From positions 1 through 64,000 of the forward strand of contig JAWLGK010000009.1 of assembly GCA_041685115.1 (NCBI GenBank): a stretch of 64,000 bases of DNA. The letters run 5' to 3'. Each line of letters opens with the position of its first letter. The first letter of the stretch is position 1. The notes beneath the pieces are model-generated. The model was not told the origin of the DNA. It searched no databases and was given only the letters and a program-made list of their open reading frames with translations. This document shows positions 7,385 to 14,548 of the stretch, in pieces. This DNA is from JALOAT01 sp041685115 (GTDB lineage Bacteria; Pseudomonadota; Gammaproteobacteria; Thiohalomonadales; Thiohalomonadaceae). Position numbers and translations under genes: made by a program.

Positions 7385-7441
7385 CATTGCGTTCGAGAGG
7401 GACGCGCCAAAAGCGGCGCGCCCCTCAACTTTACGTTATGT
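7379..7441 (+). other. attC site 12 (short)
   Basis: R'' ACCTAAC is at 7379-7385 and R' GTTATGT at 7435-7441. The site is only 63 bases, with a tight GACGCGCC / GGCGCGCC stem. Confidence 0.85.
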
Positions 7442-7460
7442 TCTCTAGGGAGGCATCGTC

Positions 7461-7797
7461 ATGGACATAAAGAGGCTAGTTCCAGTCATCCTCATTTGTA
7501 TGTGCTCGGTAGCATCAGCAGGAGAATCCGCTGAGATACAGCAAAGAGTAGAGGAGCTAAATGTCCAGTCGATGAAGCTGCTTGGCGTATCGATCAATGC
7601 AGTGCGGTACCTCGTGGATGCCTCGCCAAACCACTACTTACTCCTTTCCGCGCTGGAGCAGTCCGGCGAAATCAATTATGTCCGTGAACTGAGTCATTGA
7701 CGCGAAAATGGAGGAGCGGGGTGGACGCGAAAAGTATCTGCGCATCATCCCTGTCGGGGCTGGGGAAGATGTGCAGCGGTGCATGCTCGCACTCGAA
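7461..7797 (+). pseudogene. Cassette exported protein, probably frameshifted
   Basis: The frame from ATG 7461 (after a GGGAGGCATC ribosome site) encodes a signal peptide (VILICMCSVASA) and a helical segment, and stops at 7700. About 100 bases then remain before attC 13. They are open in the +1 frame from 7693 and read VIDAKMEERGGREKYLRIIPVG and onwards into the attC. Joining the frames by dropping one base near 7692 gives a continuous protein of about 115 residues that would end at attC 13 like the other cassettes. Either the gene is broken or the assembly has a one-base error. The family is not recognised. Confidence 0.55.
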
Positions 7798-7865
7798 CAT
7801 AACAATTTGCTCAAGTCGGACGCTTCGCGCTAACGCGCTCGCGCCGCTTAGCAAAAGCGTTCGAT
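7797..7865 (+). other. attC site 13
   Basis: R'' ACATAAC is at 7797-7803 and R' GTTCGAT at 7859-7865. The interior pairs GCTCAAGTCGGACGC with the GCGCCGCTTAGC side imperfectly. Confidence 0.75.
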
Positions 7866-7882
7866 TTAACACGGAGGAAGTC

Positions 7883-8767
7883 ATGGGGTTTTTGTCGAGT
7901 ATTAAGAGTTGGGTAACCGGTGCAATCGCCGTTGCGAAAGCCGTTGTGAGTGCTGCTGCGACATTCGTTTCGAAAGCGGAAAAAGTGGTTGATGCGCTAC
8001 TTGGAGGAAAGTCTATTCTCGATTCGGAAGAACCCACTTCACCATCGGGCAACCAGAATCGTAGCGCTGGACGCCCTGACATCATGGGCCATTCAAGCGC
8101 GACGGCCAGCGAAATTGCCGAACTGCAATCGACGATTGAGGAGAGCAGAAAGAACCTGGTCGCGGTGAAGGAGAATAATGAGATAGAGCACAGGCGAATT
8201 CAGCTTCAGATCGACATAATGGAGCTAATTGTCTCGGCTTCCACGTTCGAGAGGTTTACGAACAACATTAACCTTCATGCGTCCAATCTCCAAATTCATC
8301 TACATACAATTCAAAACACATCGGGTCTTTTGGATGACGTGAACCGGCAGAGAGTGGCCATCAAGGCCCTTATGGGGACTGTCAACCACCTCATCAATGT
8401 CACGGGGTTCACAGACAAGGTCAGGAAGCTGGAAGGACTTGATATTGACATGCGCCCTGGCTCCATTTCGATCCTTTCTGCCTACGAGGCATTTGAGAAC
8501 ACCCGCTCATTGCTCCTGAGCGAGATAGACTCGTTTGGCCAATCCATTCAGAACCAGATGGAACTGATCGAAAGGGTTAGGGTCGCTGCAAGAGGCTTGC
8601 CCAACACAAGTAGAAAGGTGAGCAACTGGCTCAACGAATCAATAGAGCCAAAGCTGATTGATGCCAAAAACTCCGCTGAAAAGCTAAAGGGCGAACTGTT
8701 GGTGATCCCTCGTCTTGAGAACGATTTGCGCCGCAGCCTAGAGACGGTCAAGCAAGACGAGATGTGA
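7883..8767 (+). CDS. Cassette coiled-coil protein, amphipathic N-terminus
   Basis: I start at ATG 7883, preceded by CGGAGGAAG; the longer frame runs back through attC 13. The protein has 294 residues. Residues 1-42 form an Ala/Val-rich amphipathic or membrane-seeking helix (WVTGAIAVAKAVVSAAATFV) ending at a LLGGKS turn. A short polar linker follows. Residues about 70-294 are almost all helical with heptad-like Leu/Ile spacing, consistent with several long coiled-coil helices. There is no catalytic motif. The layout recalls membrane-active helical proteins, but this is inference and the family is not recognised. It is the largest single-gene cassette here. Confidence 0.75.
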   Translation: MGFLSSIKSWVTGAIAVAKAVVSAAATFVSKAEKVVDALLGGKSILDSEEPTSPSGNQNRSAGRPDIMGHSSATASEIAELQSTIEESRKNLVAVKENNEIEHRRIQLQIDIMELIVSASTFERFTNNINLHASNLQIHLHTIQNTSGLLDDVNRQRVAIKALMGTVNHLINVTGFTDKVRKLEGLDIDMRPGSISILSAYEAFENTRSLLLSEIDSFGQSIQNQMELIERVRVAARGLPNTSRKVSNWLNESIEPKLIDAKNSAEKLKGELLVIPRLENDLRRSLETVKQDEM

Positions 8768-8854
8768 ATCGAACAATTAGCTGCACGCGACGCCGGTAAG
8801 CGCAGGCGCCTTGCCACGCGTTCGCGTGCGGCGCGCGTGAGCTAAGCGTTGGGC
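8768..8854 (+). other. attC site 14
   Basis: R'' ATCGAAC is at 8768-8774 and R' GTTGGGC at 8848-8854. The inner arms TTAGCTGCACGCGACGCC and GGCGCGCGTGAGCTAA pair. Confidence 0.8.
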
Positions 8855-8861
8855 GTAAAAG

Positions 8862-9293
8862 ATGGCGGCGGTTGAGGTACAAACGATATTGGCATGGTGG
8901 GGCGCGGGCCTGTCGACACTCCTCGCCTTCGTAAAGCTATGGGAGTTGTGGAGAGATAGGTTCCGGCTTGACGTGTCTTACAGTTTTTCCGGTAACCCAG
9001 ACGAAGGAAATGCCATTCTTATTCGAAACCTCGCGGGGAGGCCCCTGATCCTCTCCTATTGGGCGCTCAGCTATTGCACACGTCATTTCCTCCGATGGGA
9101 ATGCGAAGACATCGCGTACGCGGAGCATGACGCGGGAGATCAAAAGATCGAACCCCATTCTACTCTTGAGCTGCGCTTTGCTCAGGACGAGTACTTTTCA
9201 TGGGGGCACAAGGCATTGAAGGGGCGGCGCATCTATATCCGCCTCTGTCTTGCGGGGCGCAAGCCCATTCGGCGGTTGGTATATCCTGAATGA
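8862..9293 (+). CDS. Cassette single-pass membrane protein (143 aa)
   Basis: The ATG is 8 bases downstream of attC 14. Residues about 7-27 form one hydrophobic helix (TILAWWGAGLSTLLAFV), followed by a basic LWRDRFR stop-transfer segment. The rest (35-143) is a beta-rich soluble domain, likely cytosolic, with an ILIRNLAGRPLILSYW block. This single-helix plus beta-domain layout occurs in several unnamed cassette proteins. I assign no function. Forty bases separate the stop from attC 15. Confidence 0.7.
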   Translation: MAAVEVQTILAWWGAGLSTLLAFVKLWELWRDRFRLDVSYSFSGNPDEGNAILIRNLAGRPLILSYWALSYCTRHFLRWECEDIAYAEHDAGDQKIEPHSTLELRFAQDEYFSWGHKALKGRRIYIRLCLAGRKPIRRLVYPE

Positions 9294-9324
9294 ATTCAAC
9301 CGCCGTTAATTCTGGCAATGGAGC

Positions 9325-9402
9325 GCCCAACAAGGCGCTTCAAGCGACGCCCTGGACTCCGCTCCGCTCCGTCCAGGCCGCGCTTGAGCTTAGTCGTTGG
9401 GC
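9325..9402 (+). other. attC site 15
   Basis: R'' GCCCAAC is at 9325-9331 and R' GTTGGGC at 9396-9402, a perfect reverse-complement pair. The central stem CTGGACTCCG / CGTCCAG is clear. Confidence 0.9.
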
Positions 9403-9439
9403 ATCACTTTCGCATTCGCGCCACTAGGAGTCATCGCCT

Positions 9440-10030
9440 ATGAATATCGAACAACGGAAGCTCTCAAATCATCATACGTTCACCTTCGAAACCGATAGCC
9501 TCAATTTTGCCTATCGTGACAAATCTGGATCGGGTGATGTCGACATTCCCTACGCAGAGTTTCCACTCAAGTCTTCTACGCGGATCGATCAGAATCTCTG
9601 GCTACGAAACGTTGGCTATCTTTGGTGTGCCTTGGGTGTCATACAAATCGCCTTCGCTCTTTCCACCGACAGGCCATTGACCGGAACTGGATTCTGGCTT
9701 CTGCTGGGCTTAGGTTGTCTTCTTTGGGCCCACTTTACTAAGGTCACGTACTCCGTCTTCTCCGCTGACCGCGGCAGCGTCTGGGTAATCCAAGACGCGA
9801 ACAACCATGATCGAATCATCGACGAGATTCGTTCCCGCAGAAAGAACCAACTCCTGGCCTGGTACGGCGAGATCAATCTAGAGAACGGGCTAGACAAAGA
9901 AGTTGGCAAGTTCAAATGGTTGGCGGAACAGCAAGCTCTAACGACCGTGGAGGCCGAGCAACGCATAGCTCAGGTTCGGGCAGCCCTTGTAGCAACTGGT
10001 GGTGTCCCCTCTCCCGCGACCATCAACTGA
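9440..10030 (+). CDS. Cassette membrane protein (196 aa)
   Basis: The start follows AGGAGTCATCGCCT. Residues 1-55 are a polar, beta-rich N-terminal domain. Two hydrophobic helices at about residues 56-75 and 81-99 form a hairpin. Residues 100-196 are a cytosolic domain with a WVIQDANNHDRIIDEI segment and a helical end. A beta domain, a two-helix hairpin and a second short domain resemble small PH-like membrane proteins, but I cannot name a family. Confidence 0.7.
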   Translation: MNIEQRKLSNHHTFTFETDSLNFAYRDKSGSGDVDIPYAEFPLKSSTRIDQNLWLRNVGYLWCALGVIQIAFALSTDRPLTGTGFWLLLGLGCLLWAHFTKVTYSVFSADRGSVWVIQDANNHDRIIDEIRSRRKNQLLAWYGEINLENGLDKEVGKFKWLAEQQALTTVEAEQRIAQVRAALVATGGVPSPATIN

Positions 10031-10031
10031 T

Positions 10032-10127
10032 GCCCAACCCCTCCGTCAACCGGACCGCCTGCAAGCTGCGCTTGCAGGTTCGCTCCGGCCTTCGGCCTCC
10101 GCCGGCCGGTTACGTCGAACGTGCGGC
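10032..10127 (+). other. attC site 16 (3' end decayed)
   Basis: R'' GCCCAAC is at 10032-10038, with a clear internal stem (CCTGCAAGC / GCTTGCAGG) and outer arms CAACCGG / CCGGTTACGTCGAAC. The expected AACGTTAGGC end reads AACGTGCGGC (about 10118-10127), so the R' cleavage box is lost. Confidence 0.6.
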
Positions 10128-10209
10128 CGCAAGGATTCATCGGCAGGCGAAAAGGTCTGCTCAGCAGTAGACTGAGACAGTCACGAATTCAGTCTTCCAG
10201 GAGATCACC

Positions 10210-10431
10210 ATGAAGACAGAAGACTTGTTGCGAGAAATCGAATCCCTCCCCGTGGAGGAACGCGCACGGGTAGCTGACTCGGTGCTCAAGACTCTAAACC
10301 CAACAGAATCAGAAATTGACAAGAAATGGGCTGAGGTAGCAAAGCGAAGACTTGACGAGATCAAGACGGGCGCAGTGAGGCCGGTTTCGGGGCACGATGT
10401 CTTTGACGAAATCTGGAAGCGGTTCTCTTAA
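10210..10431 (+). CDS. Addiction module antitoxin
   Basis: This is a 73-residue antitoxin of the short helical addiction-module family (TIGR02574-like). It is recognised by the N-terminal EDLLREIESLPVEERARVADSVL, which alternates acidic and hydrophobic residues, and by the C-terminal DVFDEIWKRF. It should bind and neutralise the ParE/RelE-type toxin encoded next, and the complex usually represses its own promoter. The ribosome site is AGGAGATCACC. Its stop codon overlaps the toxin ATG (TAATG), so the two are translationally coupled. It lies in an integron cassette, where toxin-antitoxin pairs are thought to stabilise the array. The antitoxin appears intact. Confidence 0.85.
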   Translation: MKTEDLLREIESLPVEERARVADSVLKTLNPTESEIDKKWAEVAKRRLDEIKTGAVRPVSGHDVFDEIWKRFS

Positions 10432-10727
10432 TGTCGTACTCCTTTCATCCGGAGGCCCATGCCGAATTCCGGCTCGCAATCGATGATTACGAGGAGCGAG
10501 AAAAGACGCTCGGGCATCAATTTGCGGTGGAAGTGTATGCGGCTATCGAGCGAACTGCAGCGCATCCAGGAATGTGGCCATTCTTAGAAAAAGGTATTCG
10601 TCGGTGTCTTGTCCGCCGATTCCCTTAGGGCGTTGTGTACCACCATGACGAAGGCAATGACGAGTTGGTAATCCTCGCGGTAATGCATCTCCATAGAGAA
10701 CCGTACTATTGGGTACATCGAAACTGA
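10431..10727 (+). pseudogene. ParE/RelE-type toxin interrupted by an amber codon
   Basis: The frame from ATG 10431 encodes the N-terminal two thirds of a ParE/RelE-fold toxin (SFHPEAHAEFRLAIDDYEER), then meets TAG at 10626-10628 after RRFP. Past the TAG the same frame stays open to a TGA at 10725-10727. It encodes exactly the family's C-terminal end (GVVYHH, ELVILAVMH, REPYYWVHR). A tyrosine usually follows RRFP, so the TAG probably arose from TAC or TAT. The full frame is 98 codons. The toxin is likely dead unless a suppressor tRNA reads UAG. Note the intact antitoxin upstream. Confidence 0.85.
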
Positions 10728-10728
10728 C

Positions 10729-10804
10729 GCCGAACAATGCGCTCAATCCGGACCGCCTCAGTCGCTACGCTCCTTCGGCGACCGGTTAGGCGCAAGCGTT
10801 CGGC
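10729..10804 (+). other. attC site 17
   Basis: R'' GCCGAAC is at 10729-10735 and R' GTTCGGC at 10798-10804, exact reverse complements. The inner arms ATCCGGACCGCCT and GGCGACCGGTTAGGCG pair. This is the last good attC in the array. Confidence 0.85.
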
Positions 10805-10825
10805 TGCAAAGCACAGGAGGTGGCT

Positions 10826-11038
10826 ATGCGAGCAATATCGTTGTTGCTGACTCTGCTGATAGCGGGCGGGGTTATGGCGGATGATGAGGCTGGCATGGCC
10901 TCGGCGAATCCTCATATGCGGTGTTCTGCTATTAACTATCTTTTGAATTCGTCACCGAAAGCCCACGAAGTCATGCCGCGTCGAAATTTCAAGCTAATTG
11001 GGAATGTGAGACTTGACGCCGGAGATTCGAGATTCTGA
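10826..11038 (+). CDS. Truncated cassette exported protein
   Basis: The ATG at 10826 follows CACAGGAGGTGGCT, a strong ribosome site. The first 20 residues form a signal peptide (AISLLLTLLIAGGVMA), so the product was meant for the periplasm. The mature part is only about 50 residues and runs into the GGAGATTC repeat tract near 11,015, where the sequence stops resembling a folded domain. The gene looks truncated or frameshifted at the right edge of the array. The family is not recognised. Confidence 0.55.
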   Translation: MRAISLLLTLLIAGGVMADDEAGMASANPHMRCSAINYLLNSSPKAHEVMPRRNFKLIGNVRLDAGDSRF

Positions 11039-11114
11039 CCCCGGAGATTCATCATGACCCCGGAGATTCAGGTGCTTCCAGCCGACGACGCTGACGAGTG
11101 GCGCAGCGTTGATG
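10992..11114 (+). other. Decayed attC-like remnant with GGAGATTC repeats
   Basis: AGCTAAT at 10992-10998 followed by TTGACGCCGG mimics the left half of an attC. GGCGCAGCGTTGATG (about 11100-11114) mimics a right end. Between them are three copies of a GACSCCGGAGATTC motif (11014-11071). It may mark the old right end of the cassette array. The reading is tentative. Confidence 0.35.
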
Positions 11115-11141
11115 TCGCGCGAACGGGCACGGAGCAAGGCT

Positions 11142-11486
11142 ATGAAGTCCAAGTACACAAAATCCGAGCGCGCAATTCTACGTGAACTTGCCACAGCAGC
11201 ATGGGATGCGGAGCTCAATGACGCCCTGAAGTGCCTGTACGAAGCATTCGGTCAGTGGGCGGACGGCGGAATGAATGCGTTTGAGTTGTCCGACCGAATC
11301 CACGTATTCCATGACGGGATCGCGAGGGAGCTGTACAAACGATATACGATCCTGGACGAGTCGATTGCCGTCGCGCGTGCGGTGGCGCTCGGTCTAATTG
11401 GCGAGGACGCTTTGCGCGGGGCATTGGCTGAGAAGCTTGCACCCGAGATAAAGGCCTTTCGGACGAATGCGAAAAGAGCTCTGTGA
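11142..11486 (+). CDS. Conserved hypothetical protein (114 aa)
   Basis: I start at ATG 11142, which has GGAG 7 bases upstream; an ATG at 11112 is an alternative adding 10 residues. The protein is wholly helical, soluble and charged. It carries a segment LYEAFGQWADGGMNAFEL followed by RIHVFHDGIARELYKRY and a C-terminal IGEDALRGALAEKL. I know no function for it. It is the first gene right of the cassette array and is followed by chromosomal-type genes. Confidence 0.65.
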   Translation: MKSKYTKSERAILRELATAAWDAELNDALKCLYEAFGQWADGGMNAFELSDRIHVFHDGIARELYKRYTILDESIAVARAVALGLIGEDALRGALAEKLAPEIKAFRTNAKRAL

Positions 11487-11558
11487 GTTGCGGAGCGCAG
11501 TAAAGGTGTGAAGCGCATGTGAGTGCACCGAATGCCGGCGACCTACGGGAGGAGAGAC

Positions 11559-11966
11559 ATGCCGCTATGGAAAAGGATCCTGTGGTACCTCCTGCTGATC
11601 GTGGGCCTGGTGGCGGCCGTTTTCGTATCCATGGCGGCCGGCATCCTGCTGTCGGGTAGCCGGGAGGGAGGCATGATGCTTGGGCTGGCCGTGGGGCTCT
11701 TCGCGGGGCAGTGCGGCTTCGCTTGGCGTTTCGGGGCGGGGTCCGTCGCGGCCCGCGTCGGGGCGGCCGCCGGGGTGTTCCTGCTTGCGGCGGTTGCTGC
11801 CACTTTCGTGGGAGCCCTTGGCAGTGTGACAAATCGTTACATGTACGGGCTTTGGGACGCCGTTTTGCCGTATCTCGTGGTTACGGTCGGTTTCTGGGAG
11901 TGGGCGTACCGGCGGCGAGGCCATACGGCCGCCCATGTGGTCGTGAGTTGCAGGGAAAGGGAGTGA
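11559..11966 (+). CDS. Membrane protein, unknown (135 aa)
   Basis: The start at ATG 11559 is set by a GGGAGGAGAGAC ribosome site. The protein has four hydrophobic helices (about residues 7-30, 38-55, 62-85 and 98-116), a basic RRR segment after the last helix and a short polar tail. No motif beyond Gly/Ala-rich helix packing is visible. It ends 1 base before the next gene, with which it probably forms an operon. Confidence 0.65.
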   Translation: MPLWKRILWYLLLIVGLVAAVFVSMAAGILLSGSREGGMMLGLAVGLFAGQCGFAWRFGAGSVAARVGAAAGVFLLAAVAATFVGALGSVTNRYMYGLWDAVLPYLVVTVGFWEWAYRRRGHTAAHVVVSCRERE

Positions 11967-11967
11967 A

Positions 11968-12399
11968 ATGGTGCGGAAAGCCGGTGTCGTGGTGTTGGCG
12001 ATGGTGTTGTTCCCGGGCGCGGCGGGTGCCATGTGCGGGAGCACGAATCATCCGGTGATGAGTACCGTCAAGCAGGACGGAACGCAAATCGGGCTGTTCA
12101 TCACGCAGGCCGAGATCGAGCGCACGCAGCCGTGGAAACCGGAACACGGCGAGCCGCCGCTCAGTGTTTCCGCCGCGTACCGCACCATCAAAACGTGGGG
12201 ACAGCAGCGTTACTCCCGGTACGACGACGTCAGCGTGAGGGATATCTCACTCAAGCGCTACGGCTGCTCGCTTGTCCAGGATCGTTGGTATTACGTCTTC
12301 GAATTGAATCCGATCATCGACGACAATGAGCTCTGGGCCGTCGGGAACTGGGCGGCGGTGTTGATGGACGGTTTCGTGATTGCGCCGCGGGAGTATTAG
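11968..12399 (+). CDS. Exported hypothetical protein (143 aa)
   Basis: A signal peptide covers residues 1-21 (GVVVLAMVLFPGAAGA). The mature domain of about 120 residues is mixed alpha/beta with two cysteines (MCGST near the new N-terminus and YGCSL), possibly disulfide bonded, so the protein is likely periplasmic. The start is 1 base after the stop of the preceding membrane-protein gene, which implies coupled expression. The family is not recognised. Confidence 0.65.
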   Translation: MVRKAGVVVLAMVLFPGAAGAMCGSTNHPVMSTVKQDGTQIGLFITQAEIERTQPWKPEHGEPPLSVSAAYRTIKTWGQQRYSRYDDVSVRDISLKRYGCSLVQDRWYYVFELNPIIDDNELWAVGNWAAVLMDGFVIAPREY

Positions 12400-12430
12400 C
12401 GCGATAACGCGATCGCTCTCGGTGCCAGGG

Positions 12431-12465
12431 CGTCACGTAGGGGCTGCGCGCCAACGCGACCTACG
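12431..12465. repeat. Degenerate half of a dispersed palindromic repeat
   Basis: CGTCACGTAG...GCGCGCCAACGCGACCTACG matches the right arm of the large inverted repeat at 23,812-23,899 at most positions. It begins at the edge of the methyltransferase remnant, so it may mark an insertion or deletion boundary. Confidence 0.55.
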
Positions 12466-12473
12466 GCGTAGGC

Positions 12474-12640
12474 GTGCTCACGGTCGGCGGCTCGGCGCAT
12501 CCCGCCTTTACCGATACCATGTTCGGCGAGGAATTCTTCTACGATTCCCACCCGCCGGAGGTGGTCCTCAAACTGCTCGCCACGGCCGGCTTCCAGATGG
12601 TCACCGGTGAGTTCACGAGCCTGCCCACCGGCGGGCGCGA
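12474..12640 (+). pseudogene. SAM-dependent methyltransferase C-terminal remnant
   Basis: The frame from 12474 encodes about 55 residues resembling the last strands of a class I SAM methyltransferase: a MLTVGGSAHP strand, EFFYDSHPPEVVLKLLATAGF (the helix and strand before the end), then FTSLPTGG. The SAM-binding N-terminal half is absent, and the tail runs out into unrelated sequence. A dispersed repeat copy lies directly upstream. It is a gene relic. The interval 12,641-12,891 shows no convincing gene on either strand. Confidence 0.5.
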
Positions 12641-12891
12641 GTGCGTGGGGCAGAGCCACACGCGGCGCAGTATCTGGAGGAAGCGCTCCTGGAAGAGGAC
12701 GAGGTAATCCTCACGGATAGCGAAAGGGCGCTGTGCACGCATGTCGTTCAGGCTGCCATCCTGTGTTTGCATGAGGCCTGTGCTGTGCGCGCGTAAACGG
12801 CCGGCGACATTCCGAAAGACGTACAATGGCGTCGGCCGCGGGTGGCAACTTGTGGTGACGTCACAGCGTTTTCTCGCATCCCGGATGAACG

Positions 12892-13518
12892 ATGTTAGCT
12901 GCTGAAACGGTATTCACGTTTTTTACCGCATCGCTACTGCTCGGTCTGGCGCCGGGGCCGGATAACATTTTCGTCCTGACGCAATCCACGCTGCACGGCC
13001 GCACTGCCGGTCTGGTGGTGATGCTTGGACTGTGCACCGGGCTCGTCGCACACAGTATGGTCGTCGCCTTCGGGGCGGCCGCGGTCTTCCAATCGTCCGC
13101 GCTCGCGTTTTCGCTGCTGAAGTTCAGTGGGGCGGCATATCTCCTCTATCTCGCATGGCAGACGTTTCGGGCGAAGCCTGCCAACTTGTCGGCAGGATTA
13201 CACTCCGCGCCGAGGCGTGGTGCGCTGTATCGGCGCGGCATCATCATGAACATCACGAACCCGAAGGTTTCCATCTTCTTCCTTGCCTTCCTGCCTCAAT
13301 TCGCCGATCCGACGCGCGGTTCGATGACCATCCAGCTCATGCTGCTGGGGGGATTATTCATTGTCGCAACCGTTCTCGTGTTCGGCACGGTGGCCATTGC
13401 GGCCGGCAGCCTCCGCAGGTGGCTCACGAGGTCGGAACGTGCGCAGGTGGCGCTCAACAGGCTGGCAGGGATGGTGTTCGTGGGCTTGGCGGCGCGACTT
13501 GCGACCGTGCAGCGCTGA
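12892..13518 (+). CDS. LysE/RhtB family amino-acid exporter
   Basis: This 208-residue inner-membrane exporter of the LysE/RhtB family moves amino acids or related metabolites out of the cell; the substrate is not predictable. The family signature near the N-terminus is present (LLLGLAPGPDNIFVLTQS), with the GRTAGLVVMLGLCTG loop after helix 1. Further on are KFSGAAYLLYLAWQT and NITNPKVSIFFLAFLPQF, the conserved NPK segment. Six hydrophobic segments can be counted. Length and start are normal for the family. No regulator gene is adjacent. Confidence 0.9.
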   Translation: MLAAETVFTFFTASLLLGLAPGPDNIFVLTQSTLHGRTAGLVVMLGLCTGLVAHSMVVAFGAAAVFQSSALAFSLLKFSGAAYLLYLAWQTFRAKPANLSAGLHSAPRRGALYRRGIIMNITNPKVSIFFLAFLPQFADPTRGSMTIQLMLLGGLFIVATVLVFGTVAIAAGSLRRWLTRSERAQVALNRLAGMVFVGLAARLATVQR

Positions 13519-13685
13519 ACGATTGATGCGGACCAGTCCCGGGGTGTGAGTGGCATTCCGGGGTCGTTGGGTGCCGGGCAGATGGCTCGAATCCCGGTAT
13601 CATCGCCGTCCGATTTCCGCATCAGACGGAGTTCGGTCGCCATCTCGACCGCAAGCAAGCTGATTGGTGACATAGCGGAAACGAA

Positions 13686-14081
13686 ATGATCGAATATCGT
13701 GAGAACACACCGTTGGACCCCACGGCCGTCGTGCGTGTCTTCGATGCCTCGGGTATCACACGCCCGACCCATGATATCGAGCGCATCGGGCGCATGTTCG
13801 CGAACGCGAACCTGGTGCTCTCTGCGTGGGACGGTGAACGTTTGGTGGGCGTGTGTCGTGCGCTCACGGATTACAGCTATTGCTGCTACCTGTCGGACCT
13901 GGCCGTCGATCGTGATTACCAGAAACGCGGCATCGGCCGGGAGTTGTTGAATCGTGCGAAGGCGAGCGTGGGTGACGAGGTGACGCTCGTGCTTTTGTCC
14001 GCGCCGGGCGCCATGTCGTACTACCCCACGATCGGGCTCACGCTCGCCGACAATGCCTACGTGGTGCGTCGCACGCGCTGA
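13686..14081 (+). CDS. GNAT family N-acetyltransferase
   Basis: This 131-residue single-domain acetyltransferase shows the beta-4 strand CYLSDLAVD and the acetyl-CoA loop QKRGIGREL at about residues 79-87. The C-terminal SAPGAMSYYPTIGL corresponds to the substrate-site loop of small YjaB/ElaA-like GNATs. The ribosome site is weak (GGAAACGAA just before the ATG). The substrate is unknown. Downstream, 14,082-14,506 holds no gene I can support. Confidence 0.8.
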   Translation: MIEYRENTPLDPTAVVRVFDASGITRPTHDIERIGRMFANANLVLSAWDGERLVGVCRALTDYSYCCYLSDLAVDRDYQKRGIGRELLNRAKASVGDEVTLVLLSAPGAMSYYPTIGLTLADNAYVVRRTR

Positions 14082-14506
14082 ACCGGCGTAGCGCAGGCCT
14101 GCCGCAATCGGAGCGGCGGCGCGCGCCCCCGTTCCGCGGGTCGCTGGCGTGGGGTGCCTTCAGCCGTTCGCGCACTCTCGCCACTGCGCTTGCGTGACTG
14201 CGCCCTGCTGGCAGCTCGCAGGTGCTTCATCGGGGAGTTCAGGCCTTCGGCCCGGGCAGCCGGGGTCTTACCTCGTGTGTCGTGCGATACGTTGGTTTTC
14301 GTGCTCCCTGCGGCGCCTGTCAACGCCTGCACGGCTCCGCCGCCTGTCGTGGCCATCTTTTTCGGGCTGGCCGCGGCTTTGCCTTTCGCGGTTCGCCACG
14401 GTCGCACGTCCCGGTGATCTCTCTCAGGCCAGGTGCTCCAAGGCGGTCCATGCCTGCCCTGTGTGCGTTATGACGCGTCCAACCAACCGATAGCGATGCG
14501 TCAAAC

Positions 14507-14535
14507 TTGACTTGTCCCTTCTTCGCCGCTTAAAT
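14507..14535 (+). promoter_or_regulatory. Putative sigma-70 promoter of tRNA-Phe
   Basis: TTGACT at 14507-14512 (5 of 6 to the -35 consensus) and TTAAAT at 14530-14535 (4 of 6 to the -10) are separated by 17 bases. The predicted start falls about 7 bases before the tRNA, after a G+C-rich discriminator, which is typical of stable-RNA promoters. Confidence 0.5.
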
Positions 14536-14548
14536 AGCGCCTCTTTCC

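Noticed and set aside
12539..12826. A 95-codon minus-strand frame near the methyltransferase relic
   Set aside because: No ribosome site, no recognisable family, and it overlaps the relic; coding signal is weak.
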